NCBI RefSeq assembly: GCF_000701685.1
Contig: NZ_JNJO01000002.1
Location: 62,001-126,000, forward strand
DNA: 64,000 bases
Source of the DNA: Gemella sanguinis ATCC 700632
Lineage (GTDB): Bacteria; Bacillota; Bacilli; Staphylococcales; Gemellaceae
Direction of reading: 5' to 3'
The notes beneath the pieces were generated by a model. It made no database searches. It worked only from the letters and a program-made list of their open reading frames with translations, and had not been told where the DNA came from. Shown here in pieces: positions 54,599 through 63,403 of the stretch; positions within the stretch are counted from its first letter, which is position 1; each line of letters begins with the position of its first letter. A program made the translations under genes and the position numbers.

Positions 54599-55459
54599 CT
54601 ACCTACCCTTATCTATATCTCTATGTTCAAGATAAACTCTATAGCCTAATTTCGCTATATCTTCATGTAGTTTTCTTGCTACACTTACAGAGCGGTGTTT
54701 CCCACCAGTACAACCTACTGCTATAGCCACTTTATCTCGTCCTTCATATTGGTATTTATCTATCATAAAGAATATTAATTCTTTATATTTCTCATAAAAT
54801 TCTTTTGTTACTTCATCATCAAAAACATAGTTAAACACATCCGCATCTTGTCCTGTTTTTTCTCTAAGTTCATTTATATAAAATGGATTTTTTAAAAAGC
54901 GAACGTCAACAATATTATCAGCATCTATCGGTACTCCATATTTATATCCGAAACTTGAAACCGTAATATGATAACTGTCTTTTTTCTCAATACCAAAATC
55001 ACCTAAAATTTTACTTTGAAGATCCTTGACACTTAATGCAGTTGTGTTGTAGATATAATTTGCTAAACCTTTTATATCTTCCATATCCTTTCTTTCTTGT
55101 TTTATACCTTCAAGTAACCCAAACTCTGATGAAAGTGGATGATTTTTTCTTGTTTCTTTATATCTATTTACAATTACTTGATCATCACAATCTAAAAAGA
55201 TAATTTTTGTATCAAAGTACTCATTTTGCTGAATCTTCTTAAGTACATCTTTTAAATCTACAAAAAGATGTTTACTTCTTATATCAATACTTATAGCTGT
55301 TTTATCTAATTCTTTTTCCTCAATAATTCTTAAAAAATCTTCAACTACAAGTCCAGGTAAATTATCAGTACAAAAATATCCTTGATTTTCAAAAATATTC
55401 AATGCTGTATTTTTACCTGCCCCACTCATTCCTGTGATTATTACTAATTTCTTTTTCAT
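54599..55459 (-). CDS. rapZ: RapZ/YvcJ-family P-loop RNA-binding regulator
   Basis: A 286-residue protein. The P-loop is IITGMSGAGKNTALN, in which the usual Ser/Thr after GK is Asn. Other family signatures: GYFCTDNLP, IDIRSK, FLDCDDQVIVNRYKETRKNHPLS, DVRFLKNPFYI and AVGCTGGKHRSVSVARKL. In E. coli RapZ is an RNase adapter for GlmZ; in Gram-positives YvcJ hydrolyses nucleotides and affects competence. It is the first gene of a unit with yvcK, so its product links to cell-wall precursor metabolism only by analogy. Confidence 0.93.
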   Translation of the reverse strand: MKKKLVIITGMSGAGKNTALNIFENQGYFCTDNLPGLVVEDFLRIIEEKELDKTAISIDIRSKHLFVDLKDVLKKIQQNEYFDTKIIFLDCDDQVIVNRYKETRKNHPLSSEFGLLEGIKQERKDMEDIKGLANYIYNTTALSVKDLQSKILGDFGIEKKDSYHITVSSFGYKYGVPIDADNIVDVRFLKNPFYINELREKTGQDADVFNYVFDDEVTKEFYEKYKELIFFMIDKYQYEGRDKVAIAVGCTGGKHRSVSVARKLHEDIAKLGYRVYLEHRDIDKGR

Positions 55460-55568
55460 AACTACACATCCATTTGATTAATAATTAGTTATTTTGCAAA
55501 ATAAAATGCAAAATTCTATTTCTTATTTTACACTAAATACTTAATTTTGTGAAATATTAAAGAATAAA

Positions 55569-55616
55569 AAACTACAAAGAAGAGAATATTTTTCTATATC
55601 CTCTTCTTTGTAGTTT
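55569..55616 (-). terminator. Terminator of the class A PBP gene
   Basis: A stem aaactacaaagaagaga / tcttctttgtagttt with a T-rich exit on the minus strand. Confidence 0.85.
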
Positions 55617-55625
55617 AATTAATTA

Positions 55626-58169
55626 TTAGTTATTATTGCCGCTCCGTGTGCTTGGCTGGTTATTCCTACTATTCTGATTTCGAGAACTATTGGCGTTATT
55701 GTTACTTCGACTATTATTTGAGTTAGTATTGTTGCTATTATTATTGTTATTATTGCTACTATTACTATTATTATCATTATTGTCGTTGTCATTATTGTCA
55801 TTATTGTTATCATTATTCTGATTTTTCTTAGAATTTTCTTCTTGTTGACGTTTTTGTTGTTCTTCTATTTGACGTCTTTCACTTTCAGTAATAATTTTAA
55901 CTCCACCATTTATAGATCCCACATTCTTAGGAACAGAGAATCCACCCGGTCTATGTATACTAACAATATTTTGCATGTTTATTCTATATAGAATTTGTGT
56001 CTTTTGTGTATCCGACTCTGTCATATACTTAGTAGGACCATCTATAGAATCAAATCCTTGCCATACTGCTAGTGTATAGTTACTCGTATAACCTACTACC
56101 CAAGAGTCCTTAGAGTAGTTGTCAGCATCAAATTTATATTTATCTATTTCTGCTTGACCAAATGTTGTTGTCCCTGTTTTAACCGCCATATCAGCACCAC
56201 TAATTCTAGCATTTTTTGCAATTCCATTTACAACATTTCTTAACATAGAAGTCATTATATAAGCAGTAGAGTCTTTTATGACTTGTTTTCTATCATCAGT
56301 ACTAAAGCTTTTAACTTCTTTTCCTTCATTATCATATACTTTTTTAATTGCTTTTGGAGTAGCGTAATATCCATTATTACTAAATGGTACATAGGCTGCC
56401 GCCATTTGAAGTGGAGAATATCCATCGCTACTTCCTCCAATAGGTGTAGTTAGAGAGTCATCTGTTACACTCATACCTACTTTACTTGCGTATTCTTTAA
56501 CTCTATTAAACCCAACTTCTTGATAAGCTTTTATAGCAGGTATATTATACGACATCATCAAAGCATTATTAATAGTAATATTTCCATGGAACTGTCTATC
56601 CCAGTTTTGAATTTGTGTCCCTTGAATTTTACTATCATTAATAGTGTGATCAGAACCCCAATTTAGATACTCAATAGCTGGTCCATAAGCCAGTATTGGT
56701 TTAATAGCTGATCCTGGTTGTAATTTTGACTGAGTAGCAATATTATATCCATTGAATTTTTGATTTTTACCACCATATATAGCTGCTATTCCACTATTGT
56801 CATTTTTCAGTACAACCATAGCAACATCACTTGCTTGCTTAATGCCAGCAGAATTATTTGTTACACTATCAGTTACTGATTTTTGAATATCAGGATCTAG
56901 ATTTGTATAAATTTTTAGACCTAGGTTTAATACGTCACCTTCATAATCTTTATACTCTTTACTATTTTTCAATTCATTAACAATTTGGTTCATATAACCA
57001 GTGTATCTACTATCAAATTCACTTGACATAATTACTCGTTCATCTGAGCTTCTAGATACTATACCATCCATAATATTAGTTTTCTTAGCTGCTTCTGCCT
57101 CTGCTTCTGTTATTTTACCATGGTATTGCATTAAGTAAAGAACTGTATCACGTCGTGCTTTTGCAGCTTCAGGATTGTCATATGGATTATAAGTATTTGG
57201 ATGCTGTGGAATACCAGCAAGCAATGCTTTTTGTGGTAAAGATAATTGATCTAAATCTTTATTATAATAATATTTCGCAGCCGTTTTTAAACCATATACA
57301 CCATCAGAATAATAAATTCTATTAACGTACATAGTAAAAATACTTTCTTTATCATAATTTTGCTCAAGTTTATAAGCTAAATATGCTTCTTGAACTTTAC
57401 GTTTAACACTCTTATTATCATCTAAAAATGTTCTTTTAATAAGCTGTTGAGAAATAGTTGATCCACCTTGTGAACCAAATCCACTTGTAAGGTTAGATAC
57501 TACCGCCCCTACTAAACGTCTATAGTCTACTGCACCGTGTTCAAAGAATCTATTATCCTCTGTAGCAAGTATTGCATCTTGCATTTGTTGCGGTATATCA
57601 GCCGTCTCTAAGTTTTCTCCCACTTGATTTCCTAGTTTAGCAATTTCGTTATTATTAACATCATAAACTATTGTTCTAGAATTATTATCTAATATTTTTG
57701 AATCAAATGCAGGTGCTTGGTATATCCAAAATACGCATTGGAAAAATATAGCTATTATCGCTGCACTTGCTGCATATAAACCATATTTTAAAGCTTTCAT
57801 CCATTTACTATTTTTAATTTTTTTAGTATTTGGATTGCTTATTCTATTTGGTTTCTTATTATTTGGATTAGGCCCTTTCCCACCACCACCTGGTCTTCCC
57901 ATTTGTTGCTGTCTTAAAGGATTTTGTCTTTGTTGGGAATTTGATCTTTGTTGAGAACTTGATCTTTGATTAGCTCCAATTGGTCTTTGATTATTCCCAC
58001 TAGACCTAGTTCCACTTCTTCTCATTTCTTCGCCATTTAAAGGTCTTCTTTGTTGACCGCTTGACTGAGAATTATTTCCTCTAGATATATATCCACCTGG
58101 CATAACACTTTTCTTACCTTGGGAAATTCTATTCCTCCTTGAAAGACGATTATTATTATTTTCCGCCAT
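55626..58169 (-). CDS. pbp1A: Class A penicillin-binding protein with an Asn/Ser-rich tail
   Basis: About 847 residues from the ATG at 58169, chosen for its AGAGAGG site. A cytoplasmic Asn/Gln/Arg/Ser-rich N-terminus (about 1-125) is followed by one membrane helix, a GT51 glycosyltransferase domain (ATEDNRFFEHGAVD, QGGSTISQQL, KVQEAYLAYKLEQ) and a transpeptidase domain with SAIK (catalytic Ser), SYN and KTG (VKTGTT) motifs. It polymerises and crosslinks peptidoglycan. After the KTG region comes a tail of about 90 residues that is almost pure Asn, Asp and Ser, encoded by trinucleotide repeats. Confidence 0.93.
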   Translation of the reverse strand: MAENNNNRLSRRNRISQGKKSVMPGGYISRGNNSQSSGQQRRPLNGEEMRRSGTRSSGNNQRPIGANQRSSSQQRSNSQQRQNPLRQQQMGRPGGGGKGPNPNNKKPNRISNPNTKKIKNSKWMKALKYGLYAASAAIIAIFFQCVFWIYQAPAFDSKILDNNSRTIVYDVNNNEIAKLGNQVGENLETADIPQQMQDAILATEDNRFFEHGAVDYRRLVGAVVSNLTSGFGSQGGSTISQQLIKRTFLDDNKSVKRKVQEAYLAYKLEQNYDKESIFTMYVNRIYYSDGVYGLKTAAKYYYNKDLDQLSLPQKALLAGIPQHPNTYNPYDNPEAAKARRDTVLYLMQYHGKITEAEAEAAKKTNIMDGIVSRSSDERVIMSSEFDSRYTGYMNQIVNELKNSKEYKDYEGDVLNLGLKIYTNLDPDIQKSVTDSVTNNSAGIKQASDVAMVVLKNDNSGIAAIYGGKNQKFNGYNIATQSKLQPGSAIKPILAYGPAIEYLNWGSDHTINDSKIQGTQIQNWDRQFHGNITINNALMMSYNIPAIKAYQEVGFNRVKEYASKVGMSVTDDSLTTPIGGSSDGYSPLQMAAAYVPFSNNGYYATPKAIKKVYDNEGKEVKSFSTDDRKQVIKDSTAYIMTSMLRNVVNGIAKNARISGADMAVKTGTTTFGQAEIDKYKFDADNYSKDSWVVGYTSNYTLAVWQGFDSIDGPTKYMTESDTQKTQILYRINMQNIVSIHRPGGFSVPKNVGSINGGVKIITESERRQIEEQQKRQQEENSKKNQNNDNNNDNNDNDNNDNNSNSSNNNNNNSNNTNSNNSRSNNNANSSRNQNSRNNQPSTRSGNNN
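55680..55830. repeat. Trinucleotide (AAT/AAC/GAC-type) low-complexity tract in the PBP gene
   Basis: On the minus strand this stretch is a long run of AAT, AAC, GAC and AGC codons (Asn/Asp/Ser). Length change in triplets keeps the frame, so it can vary in length rather than switch the gene off. Confidence 0.75.
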
Positions 58170-58335
58170 TGTATATCCTCTCTTTATCGAATTATTTACT
58201 TTCCTTCGCAAAATATAAGTTTACTATATTAATTTTAATTTAAATTAAAAAAAAAATCAATTTTATTAGTATAATATTTCAACTTATCTTTATTTTTTAA
58301 TATTTTTGTAATATAAATTACTAATTTCAAATAAA

Positions 58336-58371
58336 AATGGGATAACTTTTTTTTTATAAGTTATCCCCATT
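58336..58371 (-). terminator. Terminator of the MalY/PatB gene
   Basis: A stem aatggg-ataactt / aagttat-ccccatt, with T-rich sequence on the minus-strand exit. Confidence 0.75.
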
Positions 58372-58393
58372 ATATATCTATAACTGTAAATTA

Positions 58394-59560
58394 TTATTTT
58401 TCTTTTTTATATAACTCTACACCTTTTTTAAATCTTAATAGAGCATCTTCCAGAACTTCTCTAGTACATGCAAAATTCAATCTTGTTTTTCCTTCTCCAC
58501 CTTTTCCAAATTCACTACCTGGATTAAGTTTTAATTTTACATTATCATATAAAAAATTACAAAATTCATCAGAATCTGTTGAAATAGCAGAAAAGTCTAT
58601 CCATTCTAGATAAGTTGCATATGTTGGTGTTAATTTAATTTCTGGTATCTCTCTAGCAAAGAACTCTTTCACATATTCTCTATTTTCTTCTAATACTCCC
58701 ATTAGTTCATCAAACCATTCTCCACCTTTATTATATGCAGCAGTTGTTACTGGCCCTGATAAAAAGTTATTAGTATTTGTTTTATTCTTAATTAGTACTT
58801 TTCTAATTTTTTCACGGTATTGTTCATTTGGAACTATTATATTTGATGTTCTTGCTCCAGCAATATTAAATGTTTTTGTAGGTGCTATATAAGTAATAGT
58901 ATTATTTATTGCCCAATCTGATAGAGAATGTGACATTACATGTGTTTTTTCTTTAAACGTTAAATCACAATGAATTTCATCAGAAATTAAAATTACATTG
59001 TATTTTTCACATAATTTAGTTACTTTTAATATCTCTTCTTTACTCCAAACTCTTCCTAGTGGATTATGAGGGCTACATAATATCATCATTTTCACATTAC
59101 TATTTGATAATTGGTTTTCTAGTCTTTCATAGTTAATATAATAGTCATCTGAATAATCTAGTTCACATTGGACAAAGTTTCTTTCACATTCATTAATGTT
59201 CGTAAAGAAATAAGCGTACACAGGTGTAAAAAGTAAAATCGAATCCCCTTTTTCTGTTAAAGCTTCTATAGTAGCATTTATCGCTGGTCGAACCCCTGTC
59301 GCATACAACAACCATTCTTTCTCTAAATTAACTTTATGTACTTTTTTATACCAGTTTACCACAGAATCATAGTATGCATCATCTAAAACATCATAGCCAT
59401 ATATCCCATGGGCGACTCGCCTTAAAATCTCCTCAGTTATTTCTGGGGCAACAGGAAAGTCCATATCTGCTACTGTCATAGAGATAAACCCTTCTCCTAC
59501 ATCCCATTTTTTTGAGTTTTTTCCAACTCTATCTATAACTTCAGAAAAATTGTATTTCAT
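58394..59560 (-). CDS. patB: MalY/PatB-family cystathionine beta-lyase / aminotransferase
   Basis: A 388-residue fold-type I PLP enzyme. The pyridoxal lysine lies in YIAPTKTFNIAGARTS. The family signatures SPHNPLGRVWSKEEI (Asn that contacts PLP) and ISDEIHCDLTF are present, as is the N-terminal MTVADMDFPVAPEI of MalY/PatB C-S lyases. It cleaves cystathionine or cysteine to a thiol, pyruvate and ammonia; similar oral-bacterial enzymes make hydrogen sulfide. Monocistronic. The repressor function of E. coli MalY is not implied. Confidence 0.92.
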   Translation of the reverse strand: MKYNFSEVIDRVGKNSKKWDVGEGFISMTVADMDFPVAPEITEEILRRVAHGIYGYDVLDDAYYDSVVNWYKKVHKVNLEKEWLLYATGVRPAINATIEALTEKGDSILLFTPVYAYFFTNINECERNFVQCELDYSDDYYINYERLENQLSNSNVKMMILCSPHNPLGRVWSKEEILKVTKLCEKYNVILISDEIHCDLTFKEKTHVMSHSLSDWAINNTITYIAPTKTFNIAGARTSNIIVPNEQYREKIRKVLIKNKTNTNNFLSGPVTTAAYNKGGEWFDELMGVLEENREYVKEFFAREIPEIKLTPTYATYLEWIDFSAISTDSDEFCNFLYDNVKLKLNPGSEFGKGGEGKTRLNFACTREVLEDALLRFKKGVELYKKEK

Positions 59561-59766
59561 ATTAATGATCTCCTTGTCATTTATTATTTAGTGTTATATT
59601 AAAGTTAATTTTGAAAAAAATTAATAATTTATAAAAGCGTTTTACAGCTATATTTTAACATAAACTCAAATATTTTCCTAGACATTTCAGCTCAAAAATA
59701 CATATTTTTGAAAACCTTTTACTAATTTACATAATGAAGCTCTATAGCGATAATTATATTTATTTT

Positions 59767-60168
59767 TTAATTTTTTTTAATAAATTTTTCTGCTATAGCT
59801 AAACTAATTACTAATAGTAAAATAGCTCCTGACCATATTAAGACACTTTTCGGATCATCGTGCTCAACTATTATTAACCTTACAATCGCTGTTATACCAA
59901 TATATATAAAATATCTAAGAGGAAAGTGATAATTATTTTTAAAATATTTTACAATAAGCGCTACAAACTCAAAGTATAAAAAGAAAACTAAAATTTCTTC
60001 AATAAAATGTTGGTAACTACCAGTATCTGTTATAAATTTCATTCCTTCAACAACAATTTCTTTTAATTCAATTAACAATCCAAATGATAATAAAATACCT
60101 ACTGTTAATAATCCAATATTCATTATCCACAAAAATAAGTTTGATATTTTTTTACTAAAATTTTCCAT
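59767..60168 (-). CDS. psiE: PsiE-family phosphate-starvation-inducible membrane protein
   Basis: A 133-residue protein with about four membrane helices (12-32, 57-70, 83-100, 107-125). The pattern QHFIEEILVFFLYFEFVALIVKYF, NYHFPLRYFIYIGITAIVRLIIV and DDPKSVLIWSGAIL is typical of PsiE. Members respond to phosphate limitation in enterobacteria; a Pho role in Gram-positives is not established. There is no Pho box that I could recognise in front. No clear terminator follows. Confidence 0.85.
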   Translation of the reverse strand: MENFSKKISNLFLWIMNIGLLTVGILLSFGLLIELKEIVVEGMKFITDTGSYQHFIEEILVFFLYFEFVALIVKYFKNNYHFPLRYFIYIGITAIVRLIIVEHDDPKSVLIWSGAILLLVISLAIAEKFIKKN

Positions 60169-60267
60169 TAAGACTCCTTTTTTATTTATTTATTTAAAAA
60201 TTAATTTTAACACAACAATTTTTTTATTCATATAATCTTGCTCATAGTATCTTAGCATTCAATATGT

Positions 60268-60273
60268 TATACT
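60268..60273 (+). promoter_or_regulatory. Extended -10 for the GNAT-budA pair
   Basis: TGTTATACT is an extended -10 element (TG-N-TATACT), 27 bp before the GNAT ATG, with a TGGAGG ribosome site after it. Confidence 0.5.
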
Positions 60274-60299
60274 TATTATATGTATATATGGAGGTTTTT

Positions 60300-60830
60300 A
60301 TGATAGAACTAAAAAAAATATTACCCGATAACTTAACAGAACTTTATAATATTATGTATAACTCTAAAGAGCCTGAATGGACGAAACTTAACGCACCTTA
60401 CTTCAATGAATTTAAATTTTTAGACTTAGATACATTTTTACTGAAAAATCACAATGAATTTTTCTTGAGTGATAGAGTACTTGGTATATTTGTAAATAAT
60501 AACTTAGTAGGCATTGTTACTAAACATTGGGAAAGTTTTATTACAAGATGGCTAGAAGTCGGTATTGTTATTTATAATGAAGAATATTGGTCTAAAGGGA
60601 TCGGAGAAAAAGCTTTGAAGGAATGGTTTGACATTTGCTTTAAAGAACATCCAGAAATTGCCAGACTAGGTTTAACAACTTGGAGTGGTAATATAGGAAT
60701 GATGAAACTTTCAGAAAAGTTAGGATTAAAACTTGAAGGTAGAATTCGTAAAGTTAGATACTATAAAGATGTCTACTATGATTCTGTAAAATATGGTATT
60801 TTAAGAGAAGAATATTATAAATTAAAATAA
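60300..60830 (+). CDS. GNAT-family N-acetyltransferase (RimJ/RimL-like)
   Basis: About 176 residues from the ATG at 60300, chosen for its GGAGG site. It resembles the RimJ/RimL group: EVGIVIYNEEYWSKGIGEKALKEWFD (motif A with the pyrophosphate loop), LGLTTWSGNIGMMKLSEKLGLKLEGRIRKVRYYKDVYYDSVKYGIL at the C-terminus. The substrate could be a protein N-terminus, an antibiotic or a small amine. It is 16 bp before budA on the same strand, though a shared job is not obvious. Confidence 0.85.
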   Translation: MIELKKILPDNLTELYNIMYNSKEPEWTKLNAPYFNEFKFLDLDTFLLKNHNEFFLSDRVLGIFVNNNLVGIVTKHWESFITRWLEVGIVIYNEEYWSKGIGEKALKEWFDICFKEHPEIARLGLTTWSGNIGMMKLSEKLGLKLEGRIRKVRYYKDVYYDSVKYGILREEYYKLK

Positions 60831-60846
60831 TTTTGGAGGTCTTTTT

Positions 60847-61545
60847 ATGTTATTTCAATATGGTACAATGGCAGGAATAATGGAGGGAGCATTTAGTGGA
60901 TCAATTACCCTGGAAGAACTTTTAAAACATGGTAACTTTGGTATAGGTACCTTTGATGGGTTAGATGGAGAAATGATAATAGTCGATGGGAAAGTCTATA
61001 AAACTGATTATTATGGTAACTCTACAATTCAACCTACATCTACCACTACCCCATTTGCTAGTACTACAACTTTCAAAGCTGAATATAAAAAAATTGATAA
61101 TTATACTTTTAACAATTTAATTTCTAAAGTAAATGATTATTTAAACCCAAATTATTTTTACGCAATAAAAATAACTGGTACTTTTAAGAAAATACATACT
61201 CGTTCTCCTGAAAAGCAAGAAAAACCCTATCCACCACTTCTAAAAGTATTAGAAAGTCAAAATATATTTAAATATAAAGATTCTACAGGAGTTGTAGTAG
61301 GTTTCTATTCTCCCGATTGTGCTCACGGTATTGGTGTGGGAGGTCTTCATTTGCATTATATAAGTGATAACCTAAAAAACGGTGGGCATGTATTTGATTT
61401 TGAAATAGAAAATGCACAAATAGAAATTTCGAAACCTTTAGATTACTTTTTGAAATTTCCTCAAACGAATGAATATAGGAATCTTAATATCGATACCGAG
61501 ACTCTTGGCGAGCAAATACATAAAGCTGAAGTGAATATAGAATAA
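60847..61545 (+). CDS. budA: Alpha-acetolactate decarboxylase
   Basis: A 232-residue enzyme. The family pattern is clear: LFQYGTMAGIMEGAFSGSITLEELLKHGNFGIGTFDGLDGEMIIVDGKVY at the start, then FYAIKITGTFKKIHTRSPEKQ and GFYSPDCAHGIGVGGLHLHYISDNLKNGGHVFDF, in which the three His residues (L-H-L-H and G-G-H) bind zinc. It converts acetolactate to acetoin, away from pyruvate, keeping pH neutral. It is preceded by a TGGAGG site and ends at a bidirectional terminator opposite the E3 gene. Confidence 0.95.
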   Translation: MLFQYGTMAGIMEGAFSGSITLEELLKHGNFGIGTFDGLDGEMIIVDGKVYKTDYYGNSTIQPTSTTTPFASTTTFKAEYKKIDNYTFNNLISKVNDYLNPNYFYAIKITGTFKKIHTRSPEKQEKPYPPLLKVLESQNIFKYKDSTGVVVGFYSPDCAHGIGVGGLHLHYISDNLKNGGHVFDFEIENAQIEISKPLDYFLKFPQTNEYRNLNIDTETLGEQIHKAEVNIE

Positions 61546-61547
61546 AA

Positions 61548-61582
61548 AAGATGGCTAGCAATAATAATTGCTAGTCATCTTT
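61548..61582. terminator. Bidirectional terminator between budA and the E3 gene
   Basis: A stem aaagatggctagcaat / attgctagtcatcttt (one mismatch) with A- and T-rich flanks between the convergent genes. Confidence 0.85.
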
Positions 61583-61595
61583 CTTTTATAAAAAA

Positions 61596-63344
61596 TTATT
61601 TATTTTTTTTCTTAGGTGCATGGATACACATGTCGATACAGTCTGCCATTGCTTCATATAAAGCTTCAGAGTATGTTGGGTGACCGTGAATAATATCCAT
61701 AACATCATCAATTGTCATTTCTGTTTGTAGAAGTGTTGAACCTTCATTAATTAATTCAGCTGCAACTGGTCCTACAATGTGGATACCTAAGATTTCTCTG
61801 TATTTAGTATCCATAATTACTTTAACAAATCCTTCACCTTGGTTTGATGCTAATGAACGTCCGTTAGCTGCAAAGTTAAATCTTCCAACTTTAACATCAT
61901 ATTGTTCACGAGCTTGTTCTTCAGTTAAACCAACCATTGCAATTTCAGGGTGAGTGTAGATTGCTGCTGGAGTAGCTTTTAGATCAACTTTTTTATGGTG
62001 ACCCATTGCATTTTCAGCTGCAACTTCTCCCATCTTGAATGCTGCGTGAGCTAACATCTTAGTTCCGTTGATATCTCCAGGAGCGTAAATTCCTTTAATT
62101 GAAGTTTCCATGTATTCATCAACTTTAACACGTCCACGTTCCATTTCGAATTTCTCAGCTAATTCACCAAGACAAGTGTTATCTGGAACACGTCCAATTG
62201 ATAATAATACTTTATCTGCAACGATATCTTCTTTACCTTCAACTTTAACTACTACTTCGTGACCTTTATCAACGATTTCTAGTAATTTAGTTGATGTAAG
62301 AACATTAATTCCTTGTTTTCTAAATTGTTTTTCTAATGCTACAGAAGCATCTTTATCCATAGCAGCTATTAAACGATCTGCCATTTCAACGATAGTAACT
62401 TTAGATCCGAAAGTAGCAAATGCTTGACCTAACTCAGATCCGATTACTCCACCACCGATTACTGCTAAACGAGATGGTACTTCTTTAATATCTAAGAACT
62501 CATCACTTGTAAGAACTTTATCACTATCCATTCCTGGAATATTGATTCTACTTACTTTTGATCCACCAGCTAAAATTACGCTATCAGCATCAATTGTAGT
62601 TTTATCATCAACAACAACTTTTTTATCTGCAGTTAATTGACCTACTCCGTTAAATACTTTAACACCGTAAGATTTAAGTAATCCTGCTACACCACCTGAT
62701 AAAGTTTTAGCAACTTTATTTTTAACAGCTACAGTTTGTTCCATATCAACTGAAAATGCATCATTTACAAGTTTGATACCACGATCTTTAGCTGAACGAA
62801 TGTGGTTGATAATTTCTGCATTGTGTAAGAAAGTTTTAGTTGGAATACATCCACGGTTTAGACATGTACCACCTAATTCGCGGTTTTCTACTAACGCTAC
62901 TTTTCCACCTAATTGAGCTGCTTTAATAGCTGCTACATAACCAGCAGGACCACCACCTACTACTGCTACATCGTACTCTCCACGACGTTCACGTTTAGGT
63001 GCAACCTCTTCTTGTTTTGTTTCAGGAACTTTTACATCTGCTGCTACTTCTTTTACAACCTCTGCTGCAGCTGCTGTAGAACCACTTTCTCCAGGAATTT
63101 CTTCACCTGGTTGTCCAATCCATGCAATTGTTTGAACTACAGGTACTGTAGATCCTGCAGGATGAACGATTTTTAATAATGTTCCGCTTGCTTCAGCTTC
63201 AACTTCCATATTTACTTTATCTGTTACGATTTCAAGAAGGACTTCACCTTCTTTTACCTCGTCACCTTCTTGCTTAAACCATTGTACGATTTCGCCTTCT
63301 TCCATTTCACTTCCGGCTTTTGGCATAATAACTTCTACTGCCAT
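61596..63344 (-). CDS. acoL: Dihydrolipoyl dehydrogenase (E3) with an N-terminal lipoyl domain
   Basis: A 582-residue protein. A complete lipoyl domain comes first, with modifiable Lys43 in VTDKVNMEVEA, followed by an Ala/Glu/Lys linker (about 85-120). The flavoprotein domain has the FAD motif VVGGGPAGYVAAIKA, the redox disulfide C161-LNRG-C166, the NAD motif GGGVIGSELGQAFA and the C-terminal dimer motif HGHPTYSEALYEA (catalytic His-Glu). E3s with a lipoyl domain occur in Firmicute acetoin and pyruvate dehydrogenase complexes. The neighbouring E2 and convergent budA suggest acetoin or pyruvate metabolism. AAGGAGTG precedes the ATG. Confidence 0.93.
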   Translation of the reverse strand: MAVEVIMPKAGSEMEEGEIVQWFKQEGDEVKEGEVLLEIVTDKVNMEVEAEASGTLLKIVHPAGSTVPVVQTIAWIGQPGEEIPGESGSTAAAAEVVKEVAADVKVPETKQEEVAPKRERRGEYDVAVVGGGPAGYVAAIKAAQLGGKVALVENRELGGTCLNRGCIPTKTFLHNAEIINHIRSAKDRGIKLVNDAFSVDMEQTVAVKNKVAKTLSGGVAGLLKSYGVKVFNGVGQLTADKKVVVDDKTTIDADSVILAGGSKVSRINIPGMDSDKVLTSDEFLDIKEVPSRLAVIGGGVIGSELGQAFATFGSKVTIVEMADRLIAAMDKDASVALEKQFRKQGINVLTSTKLLEIVDKGHEVVVKVEGKEDIVADKVLLSIGRVPDNTCLGELAEKFEMERGRVKVDEYMETSIKGIYAPGDINGTKMLAHAAFKMGEVAAENAMGHHKKVDLKATPAAIYTHPEIAMVGLTEEQAREQYDVKVGRFNFAANGRSLASNQGEGFVKVIMDTKYREILGIHIVGPVAAELINEGSTLLQTEMTIDDVMDIIHGHPTYSEALYEAMADCIDMCIHAPKKKNK

Positions 63345-63403
63345 CTTATAATCACTCCTTAATACACTTTTCTTATGTTTTTTCTTAATATATTATATCA
63401 CTA

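Noticed and set aside
55619-55813. Low-complexity Ile/Thr/Met reading frame inside the PBP tail
   Set aside because: It is a shifted frame of the AAT/AAC trinucleotide tract and has no ribosome site.
55680-55830. CRISPR-like or tandem repeat array
   Set aside because: The repetition is codon-sized, within a coding sequence, and has no spacers or fixed repeat unit.
59630-59650. cre-like AAAGCGTTTTACA upstream of the MalY/PatB gene
   Set aside because: One extra base breaks the spacing of the cre consensus, so it is not supported.
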